NCBI RefSeq assembly: GCF_000969605.1 | Contig: NZ_JZUE01000024.1 | Location: 1 to 64,000, forward strand | DNA from: Aquincola tertiaricarbonis | GTDB taxonomy: Bacteria; Pseudomonadota; Gammaproteobacteria; Burkholderiales; Burkholderiaceae_C | Direction of reading: 5' to 3' | DNA: 64,000 nt | Part shown: positions 1 to 8,147 of the stretch, one piece after another | How positions within the stretch are numbered: the first letter of the stretch is position 1 | Layout: the number at the start of each line of letters is the position of its first letter | Position numbers and translations under genes: made by a program | Notes under the pieces: model-generated | What the model was told of the DNA's origin: nothing | What the model saw: the letters and a program-made list of their open reading frames with translations, nothing else | Databases searched by the model: none

Positions 1-111
1 CCAGCGCCGCCAGCCATGCGGCATCTCGTGGCGCTCGTCGTGCACTTCGCCGTGCGGCGTGCCGTGCGTGGAGCCGCCGGCATCGGCGGGTGGATACAAG
101 ACCGTGCTCAT
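1..111 (-). CDS. ctaD: Cytochrome c oxidase subunit I, N-terminal fragment (runs off left edge)
   Basis: Only the first 37 codons are in the window. They give a His- and acid-rich leader ending in PHGWRRW, which is how aa3-type subunit I proteins of Burkholderiales usually look just before the WLFATNHKDIG block. The ATG has a good ribosome binding site, AAGGAG, seven bases upstream. The protein would be the haem- and copper-bearing catalytic subunit of the terminal oxidase in the inner membrane. ctaC is not next to it; a divergent gene starts at 353 instead. The call rests on a short, low-complexity leader and is moderate. The next 60 bases to the left would settle it. Confidence 0.55.
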   Translation of the reverse strand, partial: MSTVLYPPADAGGSTHGTPHGEVHDERHEMPHGWRRW

Positions 112-280
112 CTCGACGCTCCTTCGCATGTCGCCCCTCCCCATGGGGCCCGGGCGCTGAGGGCAAGGCAGGTGCCGGAGGCGGCATCGCGTGGCCGACC
201 CACCGCCGCGCAGCGCACGCCGACGCACGCCGCGGGCGGCCACCGCATGCGGCAAAACCTGCCGCGGTCAGCCGGCATGG

Positions 281-305
281 CCGTTGCCACGTTCTGGGGC
301 AACGG
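281..305. repeat. Perfect 8-bp inverted repeat in the ctaD/353 divergent gap
   Basis: CCGTTGCC at 281-288 is followed after nine bases by GGCAACGG at 298-305. It lies in the 241-base gap between two divergent genes, so it may be an operator or an RNA hairpin in the leader of the rightward gene. There is no T-tract, so it is not a classical terminator. Nothing else is recognisable in 112-352. Confidence 0.45.
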
Positions 306-352
306 GGATCCTGCGGCAGCTCCTGCCGGTGCCCGACTGAAGTGGATGGACC

Positions 353-574
353 ATGAACACCTTGCATTCCGACCCGCCCACCGGCGAAGGGCCGGTCGGC
401 TACGAACTGCGCTTCGAGTCGCTGACCGATCCAGGCCGGCGCTTTTCCTTCCCCTGCGACGCCGTGGGCACCGTGGACGACGCGGCGCTGAGCGAGGCGG
501 CCCGCGCCAGCTACCACCGCGTGCTGTCGCTGGTGGGCCGCGAGTACGCCGCGCCGGTGGTGGTCCGGGTGTGA
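353..574 (+). CDS. Small hypothetical protein (73 aa)
   Basis: A short acidic soluble protein with no signal peptide or membrane segment. It begins MNTLHSDPPTGEGPVGYELR, continues with a beta-rich stretch around FESLTDPGRRFSFPCD (about residues 22-38) and then a helix about DDAALSEAARASYHRVLSLVG (residues 43-63). The pattern is compact and protein-like, and the frame is clean, whereas the overlapping frames are Arg/Ala-rich noise. I do not recognise a family with a known function. It is divergent from the oxidase gene and its ribosome binding site is weak (GTGGATGG). Confidence 0.6.
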   Translation: MNTLHSDPPTGEGPVGYELRFESLTDPGRRFSFPCDAVGTVDDAALSEAARASYHRVLSLVGREYAAPVVVRV

Positions 575-627
575 CGCCGCGCGCCGGACGGCGGCGTCAG
601 CCGCCCAGGTGCGGCCGCCGTCCTGGC

Positions 628-771
628 TCAGCCCATCGGCTTGTAGATCGGCGGATCGGGCTCGGGGAACAGCGGGCGGGCCGGCTCCGGCCGGTGCTCC
701 CACTGGCGCAGGCGCTTTTCCTGCCGCGGACCGTGGCGGGCCGGGCGCTCGTCGGGGCGGTGGGGCTGCAT
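628..771 (-). CDS. Small hypothetical protein (47 aa)
   Basis: A 47-residue, Arg/Pro-rich frame beginning MQPHRPDERP and ending PPIYKPMG. Support for it being a gene is positional. AAGGAG lies eight bases before the ATG, overlapping the last codons of the cupin gene, and the gap to that gene is five bases, so the two would be co-translated. There is no cysteine, membrane segment or known motif. It could instead be chance coding below the cupin gene. Confidence 0.45.
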   Translation of the reverse strand: MQPHRPDERPARHGPRQEKRLRQWEHRPEPARPLFPEPDPPIYKPMG

Positions 772-776
772 GCGGG

Positions 777-1121
777 TCACTCCTTCTTCGAAGGCGGCTT
801 GAGCGCAATGGTGAGCAGCGCCGACGCCGGGCTGAGGGCGGTGATGGCGTAGGGCATGCCGCCCGGCACGTACAGCAGCTGGCCGGCCTCCAGCACCTGT
901 TGCTGGCCCTGGGCGTCCACCCGCAGCCGGCCTTCCAGGCACTGCAGCGTGGCCTCGCCGGCCACCTGGTGCGGCGGCACGCCTTCGCCGGTGGGCAGCA
1001 CCAGGCGGATCACCTCCAGGTCCTCGGACTTGAACAGCGCGGTGTTGCGCTCGCTGGCCAGGCGGTCGCCCAGCGGGCGCACGTCCACGGGTTCGACGGG
1101 TTGGGCATGCGGCAGGGCCAT
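777..1121 (-). CDS. Cupin-domain protein (114 aa)
   Basis: A single small cupin barrel. Motif 1 is seen around GEGVPPHQVAGEATLQCLEGRLRV (about residues 46-70; metal ligand His in PPHQV and Glu in GEAT) and motif 2 around LEAGQLLYVPGGMPYAITA. The second motif lacks the usual late histidine (PYAI where PHAI is common), so metal binding may be weakened. The ATG at 1121 was chosen because residues upstream of it are Pro/Arg-rich noise. The role is unknown; stand-alone cupins of this size are often small-molecule or stress-related binding proteins. It lies between the TspO gene and a 47-residue frame on the same strand. Confidence 0.7.
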   Translation of the reverse strand: MALPHAQPVEPVDVRPLGDRLASERNTALFKSEDLEVIRLVLPTGEGVPPHQVAGEATLQCLEGRLRVDAQGQQQVLEAGQLLYVPGGMPYAITALSPASALLTIALKPPSKKE

Positions 1122-1173
1122 GGGCTGCGTTACTCCTGTGGGATGAGGAAAAAGGGGCCGGGCGCCGACGGCG

Positions 1174-1749
1174 TCAGCGCCTGCGGTTGAGCCACCAGAT
1201 GGCGGCAGTGAGCGCGGTGGCGAAGCCCACCCAGCCGACGAAAGGCAGGGTGGCACGTGCGGCCACGCCGTCCACCCGGGCGGCGGCGCGTACCGCGGCG
1301 CTGCCGGTGCCCACCATGGCCGCGGCCACCAGCAGGCTGGCCGGCAGGTGGCGGGCGCCGAAGAACACCGCGCTCCAGCCGCCGATCAACGAGACATTGA
1401 GCGCCAGCCAGGCCAGTGCCTCGTGCCGGGCCTGCTGCTGCGGCAGGCCGGGTCCGCCCGGGGCGCGCAGCAGCCGATAGGCGGCCACGGCCAGGCCGCA
1501 GTCGATCAAGGTCCAGGCCGCGGGAATGACCGGGTCCGGCGGCTTCCACCGCGGCATGCGCAGCGTGGCATACCAGACGAAGGCCGCCGGCCGCTGCGGC
1601 CCGAAGGCCCAGCCTGCCGCCACCGGCAGCAGCAGCGCCCCGCTGGCCAGGGCCGCGGCCGCCAGCGGCGGCCAGGGCTCCCCCCGATGCAGGTTGGGCA
1701 GCGTCAGCCGCGTGCTGCTGGCAAGGGCGCGATGCGGGGCCGGTGTCAT
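1174..1749 (-). CDS. tspO: TspO/MBR family tryptophan-rich membrane protein
   Basis: A five-helix inner-membrane protein of 191 residues. The hydrophobic segments fall at about residues 28-48, 77-95, 112-130, 135-152 and 168-187. The family signature is clear: FVWYATLRMPRWKPPDPVI followed by AAWTLIDCGLAVAAYRL. TspO proteins bind porphyrins and related ligands and modulate responses to oxygen or stress in bacteria. The ATG at 1749 was preferred to an upstream TTG at 1758. It is 61 bases downstream of the Bug receptor gene on the same strand, so it may be read with the hpa operon, although it has no obvious part in that pathway. Confidence 0.8.
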   Translation of the reverse strand: MTPAPHRALASSTRLTLPNLHRGEPWPPLAAAALASGALLLPVAAGWAFGPQRPAAFVWYATLRMPRWKPPDPVIPAAWTLIDCGLAVAAYRLLRAPGGPGLPQQQARHEALAWLALNVSLIGGWSAVFFGARHLPASLLVAAAMVGTGSAAVRAAARVDGVAARATLPFVGWVGFATALTAAIWWLNRRR

Positions 1750-1819
1750 GCACCGCAAGCGGCAATCACCGTGCCGGCACGGGGCACGGCGCCTGCGGTC
1801 GGGTGGTGCGGGCGGGAGA

Positions 1820-2797
1820 TCAGTCGAGCTTCAGCTGCAAGTCGCGGATCAAGGCGCCCCAGCGCTCCCGCTCGCTGCGGGCGAAGCGGTTCATGTCGTC
1901 GGGCGTGCCCGGCATCGCCTCCACGCCCAGCGCCTGGAACCGGGCCTTGACGAAGGTGCTGTCCAGCGCCTCGGCCAGGGCCTTGCTCAGCCGCGCCACG
2001 TTGGCGGGGGAAGCGCCGGCGGGCACCGAGAGCCCCTGCCAGGCGAAAGCCTCGAAACCCGCGACACCCTGCTCCTGCAGCGTGGGCACCTCGGGCAGCG
2101 TCTTCATGCGCTGGGCGGTGCCCACCGCCAGCGCCCGCAGCTTGCCGCCGGTGATCAGCGGCATGCCGCCGGCCGACTCCACCAGCATCCAGGGCACGCG
2201 GCCGCCCATCACGTCCTGCAGCGCCGGCGCGGCGCCACGGTACGGCACATGGCTGCCCTTGAGGCCCAGCCGGCGCAGCAGCGCCTCGGTGGCCAGGTGG
2301 TGCGGCGTGCCCGCGCCGGGCGAGGCATAGGCCACCTCGTTGGGCTGCGCCTTGAGCCAGGCCACCAGCTCCTTGAACGACCGGGCCGGATGGTCCGGCG
2401 CGACCACCGCGATCAGCGGGAACCGCACCAGCATGCCCACGCTGCCCAGGTCCTTCTCGGCGTTGTAGGGCAGCTTGCCGTACAGCCAGGGGTTGCTGGC
2501 CAGCGTGGCGAAGTCGCCCGTCAACAGCACATGGTCGGGGTCGCGCGACTTGGCCACGTAGTCGGCCGCGATGTTGGTGCCGGCGCCCGGCTTGTTGTTG
2601 ACGATGATGGTCTGGCCGAGGATCTTGCCCATCGCCTCGGCCACGGTGCGCGCCACGATGTCGGAGCCGCCGCCCGGCGCCATGCCCACCACCCATTCGA
2701 TCGGCTTGTTGCCTTGGGCAAGGCTGGGCCGGGGGCCGGCAAGCAGCGTGGCGGCCAGGGCCAGCAGGTGGCGGCGGTGCAGGAAGGATGCGGTCAT
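1820..2797 (-). CDS. Bug/TctC-family periplasmic solute receptor
   Basis: 325 residues with an N-terminal signal peptide (basic start, then LLALAATLLAGPRPSLAQG) and the Bug fold: IEWVVGMAPGGGSDIVAR, VNNKPGAGTNIAADYVA, and in the second half YASPGAGTPHHLATE and a late LPEVPTLQEQG. The receptor should capture an organic or aromatic acid in the periplasm. It follows hpaI by 72 bases on the same strand with GGAGA before its ATG, so the likely ligand is 4-hydroxyphenylacetate, homoprotocatechuate or a related acid; this is inference from position. No tctA or tctB membrane genes lie nearby, as is common for Bug receptors in Burkholderiales. Confidence 0.88.
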   Translation of the reverse strand: MTASFLHRRHLLALAATLLAGPRPSLAQGNKPIEWVVGMAPGGGSDIVARTVAEAMGKILGQTIIVNNKPGAGTNIAADYVAKSRDPDHVLLTGDFATLASNPWLYGKLPYNAEKDLGSVGMLVRFPLIAVVAPDHPARSFKELVAWLKAQPNEVAYASPGAGTPHHLATEALLRRLGLKGSHVPYRGAAPALQDVMGGRVPWMLVESAGGMPLITGGKLRALAVGTAQRMKTLPEVPTLQEQGVAGFEAFAWQGLSVPAGASPANVARLSKALAEALDSTFVKARFQALGVEAMPGTPDDMNRFARSERERWGALIRDLQLKLD

Positions 2798-2869
2798 GGT
2801 GTCTCCAATGCAAAGGGCGTGACGGGGCCGGCAGCCTGTGCCGGCCGCCTGGCAGGAACGACGGGTGAC

Positions 2870-3691
2870 TCAATAGGCGCTGGTGGCGGCGCCGGCGCGG
2901 GAACCCGGCGCCGCAGCGGCATCCGGCGGCTTGAAGCGCCGGCACAGCGCGGTGGCCGCGCGCACCAGCAGCGTGGTGTCCACGCCCACCGCCACGAACA
3001 GCGCACCCGCATCGAGGTACTGCTGCGCCAGCGCCGGGTCGGCCGCCAGCACGCCCGGCGCCTTGCCCGCGGCACGTACGGTGGCGATGCCGTCGAGCAG
3101 CGCGCGCAGCACCTCGGGGTGGCCGGGCTGGCCGCGGTAGCCCATCGAGGCCGACAGGTCGGCCGGGCCGAAGAACACGCCGTCCACGCCCGGCACCGCG
3201 GCGATGGCCGGCAGCTGCTGCATCGCCTGCACCGTCTCGGCCTGCACCAGCAGGCACATCTGCGCATCGGCCTGGGCGATGTAGTCGTCCACGTGGTTCC
3301 AGCGCGAAGCCCGCGCCAGCGCGGCGCCCATGCCGCGGATGCCGGCCGGCGCGTAACGCATCGCGCGCACCATCAGCGCGGCCTGCTCGGGCGTGTCGAT
3401 CATCGGCAGCAGCAGCGTCTGCGCGCCGATGTCCAGGTACTGCTTGACCAGCGCGACGTCGGCCTGCACCGGCCGCACCACCGGATGCACCGGATACGGC
3501 GCTGCGGCGCGCAACTGCGCGAGCACGCTGCGCGGATCGTTGGGCGCATGCTCGCCGTCGAACAGCAGCCAGTCGAAGCCGGTGGCGGCCACGGCCTCGG
3601 CGGCATTGGCGTCGGCCAGGCCCACCCACAGGCCGATCTGCGGCCGGCCGGCGGCCAGCGCATCGCGGAAGGTATTGCGCGGGATCTGCAT
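2870..3691 (-). CDS. hpaI: 4-hydroxy-2-oxoheptane-1,7-dioate aldolase
   Basis: 273 residues of the HpaI/HpcH class II metal-dependent aldolase family. It cleaves 4-hydroxy-2-oxoheptanedioate to pyruvate and succinate semialdehyde, the last step of homoprotocatechuate meta-cleavage. Diagnostic segments are [32 protein letters not shown] (catalytic/metal region, about residues 41-51), [10 protein letters not shown] and [20 protein letters not shown]. Length matches the family, with about 15 extra Ala/Pro-rich residues at the C terminus. It follows hpaH by 12 bases in the same operon and in the usual order. Confidence 0.95.
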   Translation of the reverse strand: MQIPRNTFRDALAAGRPQIGLWVGLADANAAEAVAATGFDWLLFDGEHAPNDPRSVLAQLRAAAPYPVHPVVRPVQADVALVKQYLDIGAQTLLLPMIDTPEQAALMVRAMRYAPAGIRGMGAALARASRWNHVDDYIAQADAQMCLLVQAETVQAMQQLPAIAAVPGVDGVFFGPADLSASMGYRGQPGHPEVLRALLDGIATVRAAGKAPGVLAADPALAQQYLDAGALFVAVGVDTTLLVRAATALCRRFKPPDAAAAPGSRAGAATSAY

Positions 3692-3703
3692 CGGGCGGCT
3701 CGC

Positions 3704-4507
3704 TCAGGCGAAACGGAAGCTGACGGTGCCCAGCGGACCGTAGTCGGCATGCAGGCTGTCGCCCGCCACCGCCGGCGTGGGCCGGGTGAAGCTGCCGGCC
3801 AGCACCACGTCGGCGGCGTTCAGGCGCTCGTCGTGCGGCGCGATCTTGTTGGCCAGCCAGGCCACGCCGGTGGCCGGGTGGTTCAGCACGCCGGCGGCCA
3901 GGCCGGTTTCCTCGATCACGCCGTTCTTGAACAGCATTGCGCCCACCCAGCGCAGGTCCACCGCATCCGGCCGCACCGGCCGGCCGCCGAGCACGATGCC
4001 GGCATTGGCCGCGAAGTCGGAGATGGTGTCGAACACCTTGCGCGGCGCCCTCGTCTCGCGGTCGAACTGCTCGATGCGGGCGTCGATGATCTCCAGCGCG
4101 GGGCACACGTACTCGGTGGCGGCCAGCACGTCGAACAGCGTGACGCCGGGGCCGGCCAGCGGTCGGCCGAGCACGAAGGCCAGCTCCACCTCCACCCGCG
4201 GCGCAATGAAGCGGTTGAACGGGATGTCGCCGCCCTGCTCGAAGAACATGTCGTCCATCAGCGGTGCGTAGTCGGGCTCGGTGATCTGGCTGGACAGCTG
4301 CATCGCACGCGAGGTCAGGCCGATCTTGCGGCCCTTGATCGCGCGGCCTTCGGCCTGCTCGAGCTTCACCCATTCGCGCTGGATGGCATAGCCGTCGTCC
4401 ACCGTCATCTGCGGATGGCGCTGCGAGAAGTGGCGCAGCTGGCGGCGCTCACGGCGGGCTTCGAAGAGCTCGCGGGCCAGGGCTTGCGTGGTGTCGGGGG
4501 GCAGCAT
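3704..4507 (-). CDS. hpaH: 2-oxo-hept-4-ene-1,7-dioate hydratase
   Basis: 267 residues, the usual length for HpaH. The enzyme adds water to 2-oxohept-4-enedioate (OHED) to give 4-hydroxy-2-oxoheptanedioate. It belongs to the fumarylacetoacetase-like fold of MhpD/HpaH hydratases: [32 protein letters not shown] (acidic metal ligands), [15 protein letters not shown] and [23 protein letters not shown] are all typical. The start at 4507 ([15 protein letters not shown]) leaves a two-base gap after hpaF, so the pair is tightly coupled; upstream codons in this frame belong to the antisense of hpaF. Confidence 0.95.
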   Translation of the reverse strand: MLPPDTTQALARELFEARRERRQLRHFSQRHPQMTVDDGYAIQREWVKLEQAEGRAIKGRKIGLTSRAMQLSSQITEPDYAPLMDDMFFEQGGDIPFNRFIAPRVEVELAFVLGRPLAGPGVTLFDVLAATEYVCPALEIIDARIEQFDRETRAPRKVFDTISDFAANAGIVLGGRPVRPDAVDLRWVGAMLFKNGVIEETGLAAGVLNHPATGVAWLANKIAPHDERLNAADVVLAGSFTRPTPAVAGDSLHADYGPLGTVSFRFA

Positions 4508-4509
4508 GG

Positions 4510-4938
4510 TCAGGGCCTTGCAAACAGGGGATGGAGGTTGCCCAGCTTGGCGTCGAACACCTCCGGGCCTTCGTCGATCTGCAGCGTCAGTCCGAAGCGG
4601 CGCTCGGCCAGCAGCGGCCCGAAGTGCGCCGCGGTGGCCGCCTGCAGCGCCGCGCCGGTGGCCTGCTGCACCGCCGCGCTGCGGCCGCGGGCCATGCGCA
4701 GCGTGATGTAGACGAAGCCGGCATCGGCCACGCTGCCATCGGCCACCGCGAAGTGCGCGGCCGGATAGGCCAGCACCCGCACGCCGCCGGTGGGGAAGAC
4801 CTGCGCGCCGGCTTCGTCGCGCACCGTCAGCAGCGCGTCGGCCAGGCTGCGGCACAGGCGGCCGATGTCGGCCGAGGCGCCGGTGGTGGGCGTGGCATCG
4901 TCGAGGTTGGCGGTGTACAGCACCACGATGTGCGGCAT
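4510..4938 (-). CDS. hpaF: 5-carboxymethyl-2-hydroxymuconate delta-isomerase
   Basis: 142 residues of the CHMI branch of the tautomerase superfamily. It isomerises 5-carboxymethyl-2-hydroxymuconate to 5-oxopent-3-ene-1,2,5-tricarboxylate. The chosen start gives [14 protein letters not shown], so removal of Met exposes the catalytic amino-terminal proline that defines the superfamily; no other start does this. The middle carries [20 protein letters not shown] and the end [18 protein letters not shown]. It sits 13 bases after hpaD and two bases before hpaH. Confidence 0.92.
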   Translation of the reverse strand: MPHIVVLYTANLDDATPTTGASADIGRLCRSLADALLTVRDEAGAQVFPTGGVRVLAYPAAHFAVADGSVADAGFVYITLRMARGRSAAVQQATGAALQAATAAHFGPLLAERRFGLTLQIDEGPEVFDAKLGNLHPLFARP

Positions 4939-4951
4939 GGCAGGCGCCCCT

Positions 4952-5869
4952 TCAGAGCCGCGGCGCGGCCAGCGCGCGGTGGCGCGGCTCGCCGATGCCG
5001 CGCAGGTCGGCCGGCATCGGCTGCACCGGGAACAGGGCATTGATCTGGCCGGTGCCCGAGCTGGGGAAGAACGGCGTCACCACCTCCACCTGGCCGGCGT
5101 AGTGGTTCCAGCCGAGGGCGCCCAGCAGCATCGCGGTGTCGTGCATGAAGCCTTCGCCATGGCCCTTGGCGGCGTACTCGGGCAGCATGTCGCAGAAGTC
5201 GGCCCATTCGCCGCGCTGCCACATGTCGACCACGCCGTGGTCCAGCCGCTCCAGGAAGGGGCTCCACATGCGGTCGCGGAAGTCGTCGGCGGTGCCGTTC
5301 TGCGCGAAACGGTGGGAGAGTGATCCGCTGGCCAGCATCGCCACCGTGCCCTCGTAGCGGTCCTCGATCGCGCGGCGGAAGGCCCAGCCCAGCCTGGCGC
5401 TTTCGGCCAGCGTGTGCACCTGGCACAGCGCCGAGACCGACACCACCCGGTAATGCCGATCCGCATTCATGTAGCGCATCGGCACCAGCGTGCCGTATTC
5501 CAGCGGCAGCGTGGTGTTGCTGTGCGCCAGCGTCTGGATGCCGGCGGCATTGGCAGCCTCGGCCAGCAGGTGGCCCAGCGGCGCATTGCCGTCGTAGGCA
5601 TAGGCCATGTTGCTGATGAAGTGCGGCAGCTCGTTGCTGGTGTACACGCCCTCGAAGCGCGGCGCGCAGTTGATGTGGTAGCCCGCGTTCACCAGCCAGT
5701 GGGTGTCGAACACCACGATGGTGTCCACGCCCAGCGCCCGGCAGCGGCGCTCGATCTCGAGGTGGCCGTCGATGGCCGCCTGCCGCCTGCCCTTGCCCGG
5801 GCCGTCGATCTCGCTCAGGTACATCGACGGCACATGCGTGATCTTGGCGGCCAATGCCAGCTTGCCCAT
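4952..5869 (-). CDS. hpaD: 3,4-dihydroxyphenylacetate 2,3-dioxygenase (type III extradiol)
   Basis: 305 residues of the LigB-type (class III) extradiol dioxygenases. The enzyme opens the ring of homoprotocatechuate to 5-carboxymethyl-2-hydroxymuconate semialdehyde in the cytoplasm. The non-haem iron ligands should be His12 (ITHVPSMY) and His57 (FDTHWL), with the acidic ligand further on; GSLSHRFAQNG supplies a further conserved active-site histidine. ATG at 5869 is preceded by GGAG in CAGGAGCACACC. It is 20 bases downstream of hpaE and forms the ring-cleaving core of the operon. Confidence 0.95.
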   Translation of the reverse strand: MGKLALAAKITHVPSMYLSEIDGPGKGRRQAAIDGHLEIERRCRALGVDTIVVFDTHWLVNAGYHINCAPRFEGVYTSNELPHFISNMAYAYDGNAPLGHLLAEAANAAGIQTLAHSNTTLPLEYGTLVPMRYMNADRHYRVVSVSALCQVHTLAESARLGWAFRRAIEDRYEGTVAMLASGSLSHRFAQNGTADDFRDRMWSPFLERLDHGVVDMWQRGEWADFCDMLPEYAAKGHGEGFMHDTAMLLGALGWNHYAGQVEVVTPFFPSSGTGQINALFPVQPMPADLRGIGEPRHRALAAPRL

Positions 5870-5889
5870 GGTGTGCTCCTGCCGTGGCT

Positions 5890-7350
5890 TCAGGCCACGC
5901 CCCAATGCGGAATGTGGTGCGAACCCAGCGATACCGCCACGTTCTTCGGCTCCAGGAAGACTTCGTAGCTCCAGGTGCCGCCCTCGCGGCCGGTGCCGCT
6001 GGCCTTGGTGCCGCCGAAGGGCTGGCGCAGGTCGCGCACGTTCTGGCTGTTGACGAAGCACATGCCCGCCTCGATGCCGGCCGCCACGCGGTGGGCGCGG
6101 CCGATGTTCTCGGTGAACACGTAGCTCGACAGGCCGTAGGCGATGTCGTTGGCCTGGGCCACCGCATCGGCTTCGTCGGCGAAGGGAATCAGGCAGGCCA
6201 CCGGGCCGAAGATCTCCTCCTGCGCGATGCGCATGCGGTTGTGCACGTCGGCGAACACGGTGGGCCGCACGAAGTTGCCGCGCGCCATCGCGGCCGGCAG
6301 CTCGGGCGCATCGAGCCCGCCGCACAGCATCGTCGCGCCCTCCTGCGTGCCCAGCTCGATGTAGCTGCGCACCTTGGCCAGGTGCGCGGGGCTGATCATC
6401 GGGCCGACGATCGTCTTCTCGTCCATCGGATCGCCCACCGTGATGCGGCGTGCCCGCTCAACAAAGCGGTCGACGAACTGCGCATACACGCTCTTCTGCA
6501 CCAGGATGCGGCTGCCCGCGGTGCAGCGTTCGCCGTTGTTGCTGAAGATCATGAAGATGGCGGCATCCAGCGCGCGGTCCATGTCGGCATCGTCGAACAC
6601 TACGAAGGGGCTCTTGCCGCCCAGCTCCATGCTGAACTTCTTCAAGCCCGCGGACTGCACGATGCGGTTGCCGGTGGCGGTGGAGCCGGTGAAGCTGATG
6701 GCGCGCACGTCCGGGTGGCGGCACAGCGGCTCGCCGGCCTCGCGGCCGTAGCCGTGCACCACGTTCAGCACGCCGGCCGGAATGCCCGCCTCCAGCGCCA
6801 GCTCGCCCAGGCGCGCGGCCGTCATCGGCGACAGCTCGCTCATCTTCAGCACCGCGGTGTTGCCGAAGGCCAGCGCCGGGGCCACCTTCCACGTGGCCGT
6901 CATGAAGGGCACGTTCCACGGGCTGATGAGCGCGCACACGCCCACCGGGTGGTACAGCGTGTAGTTCAGGTGCGTGGGCGTGGGATAGGTGTGGCCATCC
7001 ACCCGCGTACACATCTCGGCGAAGTAGTGGAAGTTGTCGGCCGCCCGCGGGATCAGCTGCTTGCCCGTCTGCGAGATCACCTGGCCGGCGTCCATCGTCT
7101 CGGTGCGCGCGATCTCGGGCACGTGCGCGGCGATCAACTCGCCCAGCCTGCGCATCAGCCGCGCTCGCTCGGTGGCGGGCAGGCCGGCCCACTTGGGGAA
7201 GGCGGCCTTGGCCGCGGCCACCGCGGCGTGGACCTCGGCCTCGCCGCCAGCGGCCACTTCGGCCAGCACGTCCTGGGTGGCAGGGTTGACGGTCTCGAAG
7301 TAGTCGCGGCCTTCGACGGCGCGGCCGTCGATCAGGTGCTGGATGCGCAT
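5890..7350 (-). CDS. hpaE: 5-carboxymethyl-2-hydroxymuconate semialdehyde dehydrogenase
   Basis: 486 residues of the NAD-dependent aldehyde dehydrogenase superfamily, oxidising the ring-cleavage semialdehyde to the dicarboxylate. Catalytic residues are in place: the general base Glu242 in MELGGKSP and the nucleophile Cys276 in NNGERCTAGS, with the cofactor motif FTGSTATG at 220-227 and EEIFGPV near the C terminus. The start at 7350 gives MRIQHLIDGRAVEGRDYFE, matching the family; upstream codons in this frame are noise. It is 29 bases after hpaG2. Confidence 0.95.
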   Translation of the reverse strand: MRIQHLIDGRAVEGRDYFETVNPATQDVLAEVAAGGEAEVHAAVAAAKAAFPKWAGLPATERARLMRRLGELIAAHVPEIARTETMDAGQVISQTGKQLIPRAADNFHYFAEMCTRVDGHTYPTPTHLNYTLYHPVGVCALISPWNVPFMTATWKVAPALAFGNTAVLKMSELSPMTAARLGELALEAGIPAGVLNVVHGYGREAGEPLCRHPDVRAISFTGSTATGNRIVQSAGLKKFSMELGGKSPFVVFDDADMDRALDAAIFMIFSNNGERCTAGSRILVQKSVYAQFVDRFVERARRITVGDPMDEKTIVGPMISPAHLAKVRSYIELGTQEGATMLCGGLDAPELPAAMARGNFVRPTVFADVHNRMRIAQEEIFGPVACLIPFADEADAVAQANDIAYGLSSYVFTENIGRAHRVAAGIEAGMCFVNSQNVRDLRQPFGGTKASGTGREGGTWSYEVFLEPKNVAVSLGSHHIPHWGVA

Positions 7351-7379
7351 GCGCGGGTCTCCTTGTCGTGTGGCCGGTC

Positions 7380-8147
7380 TCAACGGCCGTGGTCGTCGTC
7401 GCCGACGATGGTGTTGACCAGCCGGCCGATGCCGTCGATCTCGGTCACCACCTCGTCGCCCATGTTCACGTTCACCACGCCGTCGGGCGTGCCGGTGAGG
7501 ATCACGTCGCCGGCGCGCAGCGTCATGAAGCTGCTCAGGTACTCGATCAATGCCGGGATGTCGTTGACGAAGTCGGCGGTGCAGCCCTGCTGCGTGACGC
7601 GGCCGTTGACGAGCGTGCGCAGCGCCAGTGCATGCGGGTCGGGCACGTCGGCCGCCTCCACGAACCACGGGCCCAGCACGGTGGCGCCATCGCGGTTCTT
7701 CACGCGCAGGTTGGGGCGGTACCAGTTCTCGAGGTAGTCGCGCACCGCATAGTCGTTGCACACGGTGTAGCCGGCCACATGGCGCATGGCGTCCGCACGG
7801 CGGACGCGGCGGGCGGTGGCGCCGATGACCACGGCCAGCTCACATTCATAGTGCATGAACTGCACGCCCGCCGGACGGCGCGTGGCGCCGCGGTGGCCCA
7901 GCAGGCTGCCCGGGCCCTTGAAGAAGACCAGCGGCTCGTCCTGCGTGCTGACGGTGAGCTCCTTGGCCAGCTCCTTCACATGGTCGGCATAGTTCAGGCC
8001 CAGCGCGATGACGGTGCCCACCTCGAAAGGCGGCAGCCACACCACCTGCTGCTCGGCCAGCACGCGGCCGTCGGCCAGCTGCAGTCCGGCTTCATGCGGC
8101 ACGGCGGCGTGCACCGCCCCCTGGTAGGCGACACGGGCGGTCTTCAT
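7380..8147 (-). CDS. hpaG2: Fumarylacetoacetase-fold isomerase/decarboxylase, second HpaG subunit
   Basis: 255 residues of the FAA-hydrolase fold. In enterobacteria the bifunctional HpaG (OPET decarboxylase and HHDD isomerase) is one protein of two fused copies; here the halves are separate genes. This copy keeps the full signature: ALGLNYADHVKEL, FFKGPGSLLGHRG, MHYECELAVVIGATARRV (metal-binding Glu residues), YTVCNDYAVRDY and ILTGTPDGV. It corresponds to the C-terminal half of fused HpaG. Its ATG overlaps the hpaG1 stop by ATGA at 8144-8147. Confidence 0.9.
   Translation of the reverse strand: MKTARVAYQGAVHAAVPHEAGLQLADGRVLAEQQVVWLPPFEVGTVIALGLNYADHVKELAKELTVSTQDEPLVFFKGPGSLLGHRGATRRPAGVQFMHYECELAVVIGATARRVRRADAMRHVAGYTVCNDYAVRDYLENWYRPNLRVKNRDGATVLGPWFVEAADVPDPHALALRTLVNGRVTQQGCTADFVNDIPALIEYLSSFMTLRAGDVILTGTPDGVVNVNMGDEVVTEIDGIGRLVNTIVGDDDHGR

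Noticed and set aside
1526-4711. Very long open frame on the plus strand opposite hpaH/hpaI/Bug
   Set aside because: It is Arg/His/Gln/Ala-rich, matches no family and lies antisense to well-supported genes; stop codons are scarce by chance at this GC content. The same applies to long frames opposite hpaE (5854-7737), the gsi genes (18716-20413), the 5'-nucleotidase (30359-32848) and the protease-nuclease (33405-35567).
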